From the NCBI RefSeq assembly GCF_963678635.1, contig NC_087068.1, positions 44,561,013-44,625,012 on the forward strand: 64,000 bases of DNA, in the 5' to 3' direction. Below, piece after piece: positions 10,806-20,816 of this stretch; the first letter of the stretch is position 1, and every line of letters starts with the position of its first letter. Made by a program: the position numbers and the translations under genes. The notes under the pieces are model-generated. The model was not told the origin of the DNA and made no database searches. It saw nothing but the letters and a program-made list of their open reading frames with translations. The DNA comes from Symsagittifera roscoffensis (Eukaryota; Xenacoelomorpha; Acoela; Convolutidae).

Positions 10806-12640
10806 TTTAATAATCCTGCCTATCAGCGTGTGTGTCCAATAGAGTGCAGTTGGTTTGCTTGCTATTTGAATATTTGCTAACTGAAATTAGTTTATTCAAG
10901 CAGCGAGCATATCGCAGAATGTTGCACAAGAAAAAATGAATGTTTCATTCCCCCGAAAGAATCAAGTAGTTTTTAAAATTATCTGAAAACTAACCTAATT
11001 AAATCAATTGGCGAATATAATGGGCATAAAGGTTCATCATTACGCTCAAATTTTTTAGATCAGTTAGTTTTGCTCGGTCGATTTGTAAAGATATTTAAGC
11101 CAGACTATTTTGCCGAGCAAATTTTTCAAAGAATTTATCAAACCCACATGAAAAATGATGGCAGATAAGATATTGTTTCATTTTTCAGCTTATGGCTTTA
11201 AAACTGGTTAATCTTTATTCATTTATTCTGCCAAAAACTGCATATTAAAAGTGGAAATTTGTCGGAAGAAAAATACAACAACTGGCTCAATTATTCCTTC
11301 TTCTTCTTCGAAAATCGAAACAAAAATGTGGAGCATTGAAACGTGCAAGTGAATGCTTGATGGCTAAAAACTAAATACCGGCGCAACTGACATTTAGTAT
11401 ACTGAACCGACTAGATTGTTTATTTTTTTTTACAGGACATCAGTTTTTTGCATTTATTTTTCATTAGTTCCAAAATTTACTCATGTTAACAAACTCTATA
11501 GTATATTGTGATATTGGGCGATTATTTTTCACCCAGCGAATAACTGGCTATTTAAATGGTGTCTTTTCTTTAGTCGGTTCAAAATTAAAAATTAGTCGAT
11601 TTTCTGACTTTATTGAAAATATAGGTTTTCTTTCGCTGGCTGTAATTTTAACAAATCAGATTCGAGCATTATGATCATATTTTTAATATATGAAAAAGAT
11701 CACTTCTGTGCTCTCTATATTGGTCCGACAAACTTTTAATGAGATGTCATTCACAAAAATTTTAAACACCGTCCGAATCATGAGTGAAAAAAACTTATTT
11801 TCTAAAGGCCAGTCAGTTTTGATGCAACCTATTTTTGGAAGCTGTTTTCCGTTTGGTCTACTCGCAAACACCTTTTTAATAAGCACTCACAAAAAGAAAA
11901 ACACATAAAAATTTGACAAAAAGTCAAAACTTGAAACTCACAAAGAAATGAAAACAAAAAACACTCGAAAAACTTACTGATTACTTTTTACCAACTGAAA
12001 CTTTTTTGGAACATCAGAATAATTTACTCATGTTTACGACTTAGTCTACTCTGATTTTATTTTGTGACCATTAAGTCATAGTGTGGAAAAGGATATCAGC
12101 CCATTATAACCATCTCCCACCTTAAACGACCAAATGAACTATATCGTCCCCTCTAAAAATAATAAATGACAAGTTTAAGCCGTAAGGCCTGTACCCCGTA
12201 AAGGCCTTAAAGTTAAGCCGTGAGGCCCTAAATTTCAAATAACTTCGACAAGCACTTGGCTTAATAGAAGAGTTAAATATTCACTTTCGCCTTAATAAAT
12301 ATTTAGCTAGATGCCCGCTAATCAAATTTGCATATTTGTGTGACAAAAATGTGAAAATTAAACAAAACTTCAAATCTTATCCTTTCACATGGACATGCTA
12401 ACGGGCCGTTCCCCGACTGGGATATCTGTCGCACATATCATTGCTACCGCCGCATATTTTGAAAATGATCTCAAGTTTAATTGCCGTTAAGATACATAAA
12501 GTAGGTTTTATGCATGATCGTGTTTAAATTTTGTTTTATGCATGATCGTGAAACGAAAAAGCCTTGGGCATGACATCAGGCAACAAACAATCCGGTTTGC
12601 AATGGACAAAGAATACAAAAGATAGTTTTGTATTTCAAAT
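10806..12640. other. AT-rich, no gene recognised
   Basis: Only chance-length frames (under 80 codons). Around 12175-12225 there is a small cluster of AAGCCGT.AGGCC and AAAGGCCTT palindromes, probably a decayed repeat. No RNA gene seen. Confidence 0.4.
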
Positions 12641-12649
12641 TCAGCTAAC

Positions 12650-13180
12650 ACAGCAGTTTGAGTGCTTAACATTCTCCAAATACATACCAAGACTGCTCGT
12701 ATACCAGGGCAAAGCCCTGAATGTTCCGATTGTCCCTTAATTCGTATCAAATAGTTTTTGGGAAAAGAAACTGTTTTAAAACCTATAAATTTTGAACAAT
12801 ATCAAAGTGCGAAATAATGAGTCGTACAAAATTAAAACGACCAATCTGATTAGCTAGCCTCAATTCAATTTGGAACAATTTTGTTGTGCGGGATAGTTCA
12901 CCACGCATAAATAACTCGTGTTACTTAGTCCAGAACATGGCCAATTTGGAAACTTTCAAACCCTCAAAACTTCGCAAAAAACAATGTGAACTCAGGAAGT
13001 AGTTTAAATTTGAACTCAGGAGTCGATATCTTCAATAGGGTATAAACAATTTTTGTCGAAAACTATTATTTCGATCGGCGAAAATTGACTGAATCAAAAA
13101 ACCACACCGAGCATAAATATTCCGTTTTCTTCGAAAGTCTGCTCGCAAACTAGTCATAATTTTGCGTATAGTTACATGGG
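12650..13180 (+). repeat. foldback-family member (left part) with R1 inside
   Basis: Begins with CCAAGACTGCTCGTATACC, a CAGGGC-AAA-GCCCTG hairpin and GAATGTTCCG, the same order as the terminus of the element at 58629-59913. R1 follows (12785-12940), then arm blocks (a CAATTTGGAAAC region and ATAAATATTCCGTTTTCTTC, TTCGAAAGTC). It diverges from the intact copy by many substitutions. Confidence 0.55.
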
Positions 13181-13604
13181 TTTAAAAATTGAGATTTTGG
13201 CTAATTTAGGTATGTACCGCGCGATATCTTTTGCGCTAATAAAGCGTAAGCTGAGAATAAACCTGTCCTAGTGTCATCTAAGAATAGTTGAAGCCGACTA
13301 TTTGTCATAATTGTTACGTTACTGGGAGCAAAATCTATCATTTTGTAATCAATCTGACCTGTGTGGGGACAACTCTTAAAACAAAAAACAAGCCTAGCTC
13401 CATAGTTCTTAAACACAGTCGAAAGATGCAAGTCTTCGCCCTCATGCGAGCAATCTTGTTTTATAAGGCTTCAGGAGCAAACTTACAGCTTTGAAAGTTT
13501 AAAGAAATTACAGCTCAAATAGATGTTTTTCACTTGTTCAAATTCAAGTGTTAATCTCTTCATAGAATTTGCTTCACTATAATTCTTTCAAGTTCCACTT
13601 GTGC

Positions 13605-13690
13605 CCCAAGGTAACAAAGACTGCCAGTATCAGGGATTTTGCCTTGAATGTTCCGCCTGCGCCTTTAACTTCTAGCAGTAAATTTTGACT
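13605..13690 (+). repeat. foldback-family terminus, solo fragment
   Basis: CAAAGACTGCCAGTATCAGG followed by CCTTGAATGTTCCG, a diverged version of the terminal hairpin and GAATGTTCCG motif found at 12660, 51833 and 58631. Confidence 0.45.
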
Positions 13691-13844
13691 TTAAATTAAC
13701 AGTGAAACTTTTCTCAGTCTTTTTTTTATTTTAACTAGAATACGAAGTGACGTAACTATCTTCAACTAATGTAACTATAAGAAAAAAAACGCCACGTTTG
13801 ACAAATCATTGAGCCAGCCAGATTGACAAATTATTTGAAAAATT

Positions 13845-14235
13845 ATTGAGCCAGCCAGATTACAACTCCTCTTACGCTTCAGTGCCAGGAAACCTATTGC
13901 GCGTTCATGATCTCAAAAAAACCATATTTGGGGCCCACTAACCGAACAAAAAACAATTAAAGGTGAAAGCATCTTTAAATTTGAGCTCAAAATTTTTCAG
14001 ATGATTTTAAAAATCCTTTCGAAATACCTTGTAAGAGCTAAAAAATAACTAATTATTTTATTTACTAAAAAACATATCAAGCTTAATTAACACCAAACTT
14101 AAATTTCTGTTATTTCAACTCAATCACACGCCGTTTTTGTTTCAGCAGAAAAACTATGTAATTTTAAATCTCACACATTATGATTTTCGAGTTTTTGACA
14201 TGAGACTCTTTAGTACTACTCTATTAAAAACAATT
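13845..14235 (+). repeat. dispersed repeat R3, copy 1
   Basis: Direct repeat of 16225-16620. Shared landmarks in the same order: GAGCCAGCCAGA, CCTATTGCGC, AAATTTGAGCT, AATTTTTCAGAT, CATCAAGC.TAATTAACACC, CGCCGTTTTTGTTTCAG, GACTCTTTAGTACTAC. Many substitutions and small gaps; no coding frame. Confidence 0.65.
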
Positions 14236-16220
14236 TTTTAGTCGGATTTTGATTTTTGTTTCCCATGGCCGTAACTATGCAAAAGGAAAAACCTTGATCA
14301 TAAAACCAGACTAAAACTAATTCAAGATAACTTGCAGCAATTGGAAGCGCACTAAAAAACCTGGGTTTTTAAATTTCAATTCTCATTCTAGGATTAAGTC
14401 TGCTTCAGCAAATACTGAACAAAAAAGGCTCATGTTTATTAGCACAATTCTTCCAAATAGAGATTCGTTATCTGAAACTTTCAATAATAAGATTGGACGT
14501 TTTTTTGTTTTTGTTGCGACCATTGAACATGGGGAGGAACTTTCCACGCAAATCATCAGAATGAGTGGTATACCAGATCAGAACTTTTGTATTCCTGATT
14601 CAAGCGACATTTACAAACTCTCAAAAGTTAATCTAGTGTCGAGAAAAACTGGTTGAAATTTTTTGATTTTTAGTTCAATTTCGCTCGACTAAAGAGATCA
14701 ATTCACAATCGTTATGCTAGAAAGAATTATAATTGGTCTTTGGATAAAGAACTTGATTTTAATAAGAAGAATACTAGTTTTGGATGTTTGATATAGCACT
14801 AATTTGGCATAAAATGATTTTTTTTCGAAGAAAAATTTAAAATATTGTGCTAAAAGTTAGCAATAAATTTTGACATTTTTAAAATTTTTGTTTTCATTTT
14901 TTATTCACTTTTTGCAGAAAACTGTTGTCGATCATTTTTAATTTTCTAAATTTCTACGCGATTATATAGTTCTCAAATCGAACCACCAATTAAAAACGAA
15001 ACTAGGTTGAAGAAAAAAAAATCTTTTTTTTTTAAAAAAATGTTCGGAAATGGGCCGTACCAGATAAATAAAAAAATTTCAAAGTTCATGTTGTATATTC
15101 AAAAAAAAATGTTTGGCATGTCAAAAATTGAAAAAGAGTACTGCTTTGTATTGTAAACGCTCAATAAAGAAATGAAACAAAAAAATTTAAAATGGGAAAA
15201 TTGAGATAAAATACTTAAAAAATAAAGCAGTTTCAAAAAATAAAAATAATACATGGTACAGTGGGTTTTGCAAGCTCAACTTGATACAGCTGCATGTTCG
15301 TCAATGAACACACTAAAGTTGGATGATCATACACGAAGCGGAAATAAGATAATCTGATATCACCCCCAACAGAAATTTCTTTTCTTCAACCAAAACTGAT
15401 GAAATTTGATCAAAAGTGCAATGAGAAAAAAGTTGACAAATAATATATTGTAAATAGAAAAAAAAGAATACAATTAATATCAAAAAACGGAAGGTAATTA
15501 GAAACAATCGATTGTAATTTTGATCAAAATAGATTTTAAGACTCAGGTTTTTAATATGTTGAAATCAAAATTTTACACTTTCAGCTCGACCTCAAACTTT
15601 AATTATATTTGATTAATATCCGTGTGTGCTCGTTGCGGTTAATAGTTTCTTTCTTTTTAGGGCTAAAAAAAATCAAAGCACCCTGAGCTGGCACTGAATT
15701 CTGTTTCTTAGACCGATCTGTTTTATTGCTACGACTTTCCAAAAAAGTGCGGAATATTTAAGCCAGGGGTGAATTTTTTTATTCAGTCAACTTTTGATTT
15801 TTCAACGAATTATTTTTGACGGAATTTAAATTAAATATATAAATTTATGTTAGTTGCGCTTTTGAAAATTGCTCGAAATCCGCCCCTGAAAATCCGCTAT
15901 CTTAGATCCGCTCCTATTACCGCTCCAGTTTATAATTTTTCAGTTTCAATTTTGGATCTTTTTTCTCCCTCCCCCCACCTGCAGAATTTTCTAATATATA
16001 TATTTTTCATATTATCCGATTGTTATGAAAGCTGGCATACAGAATAATTATGCTATGGAAGCTTATTTGGTTTTCATAATCAACCTTGTAAATTAACCCT
16101 GTCAAGTTACAACACAAAGTTGATGCTCGGTGTGAGGTGGTTTGGGAGCAAAAAGAGCCGAGAGTGTATAAATAATATTTAAAGAAATCTGTTTGATTCA
16201 TAATAAAAAGATACGCTACG
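14236..16220. other. AT-rich, no gene recognised
   Basis: Open frames here do not exceed 75 codons and show no motif. Poly-A and poly-T runs are frequent. I found nothing to annotate. Confidence 0.4.
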
Positions 16221-16224
16221 TTTA

Positions 16225-16620
16225 TTCTATTCTTGAGCCAGCCAGACTAAAATGCCTCTTATGTTTCAGTTCCAGGAGACCTATTGCGCATTCATTATCT
16301 CTAAAAAAATCAATTTTGAGTCCCCATAACTGTTCAAAAAAAATTGCAGGTGAAGTATTTTTTAAATTTGAGCTGAAAATTTTTCAGATTTTTTTTAATT
16401 TTCAAAATACCTAGTAAGAAACACGAATAACTAGTTAAAATAACTAAAAAATACATCAAGCATAATTAACACCAAAATACACGAAGTTTATCTCTGTTAT
16501 TTCAACACAATCACCCGCCGTTTTTGTTTCAGTAGAAAACATATGTAATTCGAAATCTCAGATATTTTGTTTTTCAAGTTTTTGACATACGACTCTTTAG
16601 TACTACCCTATTAATTACAT
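16225..16620 (+). repeat. dispersed repeat R3, copy 2
   Basis: Second copy of the repeat at 13845-14235, same orientation, with the same ordered landmarks. Confidence 0.65.
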
Positions 16621-16721
16621 TGTTTTAGCATCTGAAAAATTTTGTGGTCTGCAGTTCAAGTGTAGAAAGATTTTCATTTTCTAACACTTGAACTCTAAAA
16701 TATGTTGCTTTGAATTTGGGA

Positions 16722-17011
16722 CTCCTCGGACGACTATAATTTATTTTGGGATAATCAACGTCCTCTGACGACTATAATTCATTTTGGGATAAACAACGCG
16801 CGATATAATTTGTTCTATAAAAGCGTTACTGCCAATGAAATCCTTCCAAATTAAACTGAGTCAAGAATTTTGGTCTTTTTAAACGTTGCCACACGCAAAA
16901 TGTATCACTTGAAACTTTATATAACTTGGGAGGGGGGGGGGGGGTCCGGTAAGGCTTAAGAAAACTTAATTCTTTTATTTATGAAAAATGTTTTCACAAT
17001 TTTTTCAATTT
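16722..17011 (+). repeat. foldback-family arm, left half of a copy split by E1
   Basis: Starts with a short tandem duplication (two units of about 40 bp ending in TTTTGGGATAA, near 16725-16797). Arm-like sequence follows (CAACGCGCGATATAATTTG, TTCCAAATT, a long G run at 16930) that parallels 59600-59770. It stops at the E1 LTR. The other half resumes at 35916 and reaches a family terminus near 36020, so E1 landed inside this repeat. Confidence 0.55.
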
Positions 17012-17421
17012 TGAGTTATGACCGAAGTGTATAACTCATAGAGTAATTTCGGATAGGGTACACCGTCTGCTCGTCACGCTATCTTATTTTCGGCCGGATA
17101 GATTCGTGCAACTTCTTAGTCTAATACCAATCCTAATCTTACTCTTATACTATCTAGTCTCAGGTTGTTTAACTAGTCTCTGCTAGGCTCAATAGATCTA
17201 GGGTATACTGGTTTATTGCGGTTGCTGAAGTCTTCTTGGAGAGTCAACTAATTTCTAAGTTAAATTCAAATCTCTCTGGTGCTGAAATTACAAGTAATTT
17301 CAGCACTTACAAATAAGTGGATTGTTAGTCAGATGGATCATGATTGGTTAATATTAAATACTTTACATTGGTAAAATATCTAATTTATCCAATCATAAAA
17401 TGTAGTTTAGATCAGGTTCCA
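17012..17421 (-). repeat. E1 3' LTR
   Basis: 410 bp, a single mismatch to the 5' LTR. It is preceded on the minus strand by CCCGGATGGGTGG, a short purine-rich stretch also present before the E2 3' LTR (CCCCGGATGGGTGG at 51092-51105), the likely plus-strand primer region. Confidence 0.92.
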
Positions 17422-17562
17422 CCCATCCGGGTTTTGCAGAGTTTTTTAGAATAGCCTTTCTGTAATTCAAAGGATGGATGATGGACGTTGGTGTTTGGCG
17501 AACATCATATTTCTTCTGGGTTCTTTTGTTAGAGAAGTTCCAGGTTCGATCGTTGTGTCATC

Positions 17563-17853
17563 TCATGACAACGACTGGGTTTTCGCAACAAACTCAAATC
17601 TGATTTCAGAATGGTTGGCTATGTCAGGTTTTCCTGTTTCATTGATGAGAACTTCTTTGTGTTTTGATCTTGTCTGGAAATGGCGTGGAGATTGTGCGTG
17701 GAGGGGATGCCTGGTTACTCGGATCTGTACGTATACTTGAACATCGAGGTGGTCATTGGTCTAGTTCAATGAAGTCCTTTTCTGCGAAGTCAAGTCGTAC
17801 TCTAAATCCTTTGAGTTGTGATTGTAGGCGGCATATTGATCGTGGTTGGCCAT
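17563..17853 (-). CDS. E1 possible 3'-terminal small ORF with an internal TAG
   Basis: ATG 17853, 96 codons to TGA 17563, broken by one TAG at 17761-17763. E2 has the same ATG with about 17 alignable codons (MA.H...AAY.H) and, after frameshifts, a conserved LDVQVYV-I block. It could be a decayed or readthrough accessory ORF near the 3' LTR. Weakly supported. Confidence 0.3.
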
Positions 17854-18921
17854 TCTGTAGTGGGTTCATTTTGTCTTTGGATGTTCGTCTTTGGTGTTGT
17901 ATGCTGATCTATATATTGCATAATATAATTTACATTTTATAAAACTTTTATTAGTTTAATGTTTTTTAATTATGATTTTGGTTAGTTGTTTTCACAAAAG
18001 CTTTTTGTTTTAGTTCAGTTATTTTGAAGAGTTACTCACCCTTGAGTAGCTCTTATTAAAAATAGGAGTGTGTGTCACAAAGCGTGGATGTAGCGCGGTG
18101 GGTTAGGCCGGCTATAGAGCATGCTCAGGACGTCCTTCCTGGTGGGTTAGGCCAGGAGTGGGAGTATGATTGCATGCGGTTTTTCTGAGAGGTCCTGTTA
18201 TGTGACAACGTTTTATGTTGGGTTTGTTGTGGTTTTTCTTATGTCTTGTTGGTTGTGTCCTTTTTTCAAAAATCAAATTGTTTGTGGTATGGGTTGTCTT
18301 TCGACTTTTTTGTGTTTTATTATTTCTTTCTTAGACTTTATAATAGTCTTCAAAAGAATAAATTATCCAGTTTTAAACTGGGTTAATCCGGTTTGGGTAC
18401 CGTTGGTTTCCTTTTCTTAGTCATGCTGTTATGCTATGATTTGTGGTGTTTAGTAAGCTGCGTTGGTTAGTGTTGTTTAGTGTATAATTCCTTTCCAACC
18501 GGGTTAAAGGAAAGTTTGAAACGTGTTATCTTGTGTTTGAGTTATTGAGTGTGAAAGCTTGAAACTGAAATTCATTATTTTAAACAATTCTTCGTGGGCG
18601 AGCTGTGCGAATGTGGATAGAATTTCTGTACGAATGAATGGAAATATCAAAAGGTTAGTACTGCATTTTCGTTTTATCAATTTATTACATAGAAATTCAA
18701 ATTTTACTGCTATTTGTTGGGAAAAATTAAGTTACAAATTTTTTATCATTATTAGATTTACTGCTTGTGGGGGAAAAATTTATAAATTAAATTACTGCAT
18801 TGGTATTATATTTATTTAATTGTTGGTGCAAAAATTTTATAGAGTTTTAAACAGTTTTTGAAGAAGTTTGCTATTTTTTATTTTTCTTTTGTGAATTTTT
18901 CAGATGATCGTTGGATGAAGG
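17854..18921 (-). other. E1 3' untranslated region
   Basis: No ORF of note on the minus strand. Parts align with E2 49920-50560 (for example the block around 18361-18470). A GC-richer stretch at 18080-18165 holds two direct copies of GGTGGGTTAGGCC (plus-strand orientation, near 18100 and 18140), one flanked by CCTGG/CCAGG arms; it has no counterpart in E2. Confidence 0.5.
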
Positions 18922-19005
18922 CTAAAATGCTAAATAAGACGTGGATAAAGAATGGTGAGTTTCTAATATTTTAATTAGTTAGTAATATGTATAATTCATA
19001 CTTAC
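18922..19005 (-). promoter_or_regulatory. candidate 84-nt intron at the end of the 604-aa ORF
   Basis: Donor AACAG|GTAAGT at 19006/19005. Acceptor ATTTTAG at 18922 (or TTATTTAG just upstream) follows a T-rich tract. E2 keeps a TTCACAG acceptor-like site at the aligned place (49923-49929), followed by the same TTCATC..CGATCATCT-like exon sequence, although its donor is lost. Confidence 0.4.
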
Positions 19006-20816
19006 CTGTTAGTCGTCGGGGAAGAAACCGTGGGGGAAAATGTCGTGGATGAGATCGAAGTTGTTAGTAGTTTAGCTAAGATGCGGATGATATTTTTAGT
19101 TTGAAGCAGTGGCCAGAGCAATTGAAGTGCTTTAATGGTGGTTAGTTCTTCAGTGCCAACTGCAAACTCATAAGGTGTGTTTTGGATTAGATTATATAAT
19201 TTGTGATTGAATTTAGTGTTGTTGATGAATTCTAAAATGGGGATTTCTATAGGTTGTACAAATTCGTGTGGGATAAGGAAGGGTCGGGATTCTTCTGCGT
19301 TGAAGGTCTTGGTGATTGGACCAAAAATATACATTTGGGTTATGGGATCATAATTTCGAAGAATACCATGGAGGTTAGTATCTTTAATGCAATATTTGAA
19401 GTTAAGAAAGAATGGTGAGGTGTATTTGGAATTGATGAATTGAAAACGATGGTGTGGTTGTCTGGAGGGAGTGTGTAGATCAAAGTGATTTTGGATGAAA
19501 CGATAATATGTATATGTGTGAGTTTGTTTAGTGCGCAACATAATATTGTGTGAGCAGTGCAAATCTCTTTCATGTGGTGCAAGGAAAAGAAAGGTTAGTG
19601 AAAATATTTGGAAGCGTTCTTTAAAACTTTCGTAGGCTTGCGTGTCTGTTAGTGCTTCTGAAATAATGTGGTCAAACTTGCGATCGAAGATATTTAGTGT
19701 AAATACATATGGTGTTTTAATGAAAAATTTCTCGGTGATTTGTGGGTTAGCGAAGCGATCGTCGTCTAAGAATTGATCTTGGTTAGTTCTGATGATGTTA
19801 TGATCGTAATATTCTAGTGTATATTCATTAGCTCGGGGTGCAGTGTGTGTTTTTAGTGATTTTTTATATCCAATGTAAGTAAATTGTCTAGGTGTTAGTG
19901 GTGTAGTGAGTCGATATAGCATGTCCTTATTCCGTTCTATATCGATGTGAGTGTTGGATAAAGGTAAGCAAAGGGGATTAGTAAAATGATAATATGAGGT
20001 CCAAGAAAGAGTAGGCATTAAAACGTATTCGTCTACAAACCTGCGTGTTTCGTTAGTGTCGTGAGGGGTGTTTAAGGTGTATTGTGGAAATGAGGGTAAG
20101 GTGATAGCTAAAAATTCTTTTGTATTAGTGTGATTTGGGTGATTTATATATTCACGGGCTGTTCCTGGTTTTGCTGGGAAAGGATGGTTGGGGAACTTTC
20201 TTTTAAAAGTGCGGTAAGCTCTATTAGTGCTGAGTGAAGATTCAGTAGATGTGGATGATGGTGCTAATGATTCAGTATAAATTGAAGAGGGTGTAGGGGT
20301 AGGGGGGTTGGATGAATTTATTGTGGATGAAATTTGGTTTATGGTTGGGGTGTCAAGGTGGTAGGGTTGTTGTTGTAGGGTAATAAAATTATCTAGTTCT
20401 GGGGAGATTCGGGGGGTGTCTGGAGAATGAGATGATTGGTCTGAATGAAGTGAGGAGTAGGTTGGAGTGACTTGGGAAGCATAAGAGGGTGTAGAATTGA
20501 TTGGGTCAGGGTTATTTGGTAGTATGGGTTGAAAAGGGGGTTGGGAAAAATTTGAAGAATTGGTGTGAAAATTATTGGATGGAGATGGTTCAGAGTCGGC
20601 AAATTCATCGGGGGTTTCAATATTCGGGTTATTGAGTTGTGAGGTGGAGTATAAAACTGAGATGTGTGAATTAGTATCGGAATTTATGCCTGATGTTACA
20701 TTACTGGATGGGAAATCGGGTGGCGGGAAAGCAAAAAGTGGTATTATTGGGATTGGAGTGGTGAGGTTGGTTGGGTGGGAATTTGATCGGTGTAGGGATC
20801 CAAGTTGTCGGCTCAT
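19002..20816 (-). CDS. E1 604-aa accessory ORF
   Basis: ATG 20816 (overlapping the env TGA as ATGA, which suits reinitiation) to TAA 19002. Residues 1-200 are Pro/Ser/Thr/Asn-rich and disordered; residues 200-590 look globular, with many aromatic residues (FLFLAPHERDLHCSHNIML, a YKKSLKTHTAPRANEYTLEY block). No homologue recognised. E2 and E3 keep a frame matching the last 75-80 residues (49589-49834, 56387-56632: ILEFI.NT, TPYE, KAL.LLWP.LQTK, IRL.AKLL), so the C-terminus is conserved in the family. The stop codon lies inside a consensus 5' splice site (AACAG|GTAAGT, 19010-19000), so a spliced form with a different C-terminus is possible. Confidence 0.7.
   Translation of the reverse strand: MSRQLGSLHRSNSHPTNLTTPIPIIPLFAFPPPDFPSSNVTSGINSDTNSHISVLYSTSQLNNPNIETPDEFADSEPSPSNNFHTNSSNFSQPPFQPILPNNPDPINSTPSYASQVTPTYSSLHSDQSSHSPDTPRISPELDNFITLQQQPYHLDTPTINQISSTINSSNPPTPTPSSIYTESLAPSSTSTESSLSTNRAYRTFKRKFPNHPFPAKPGTAREYINHPNHTNTKEFLAITLPSFPQYTLNTPHDTNETRRFVDEYVLMPTLSWTSYYHFTNPLCLPLSNTHIDIERNKDMLYRLTTPLTPRQFTYIGYKKSLKTHTAPRANEYTLEYYDHNIIRTNQDQFLDDDRFANPQITEKFFIKTPYVFTLNIFDRKFDHIISEALTDTQAYESFKERFQIFSLTFLFLAPHERDLHCSHNIMLRTKQTHTYTYYRFIQNHFDLHTPSRQPHHRFQFINSKYTSPFFLNFKYCIKDTNLHGILRNYDPITQMYIFGPITKTFNAEESRPFLIPHEFVQPIEIPILEFINNTKFNHKLYNLIQNTPYEFAVGTEELTTIKALQLLWPLLQTKNIIRILAKLLTTSISSTTFSPTVSSPTTNR

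Noticed and set aside
16927-16942. G homopolymer run as a G-quadruplex regulatory site
   Set aside because: Aligned foldback copies carry shorter G runs at the same place, so simple slippage explains it.
17474-18819. Several plus-strand ORFs of 84-92 codons in the E1 3' region
   Set aside because: They lie antisense to the element, lack motifs, and are not conserved in the E2/E3 counterparts.
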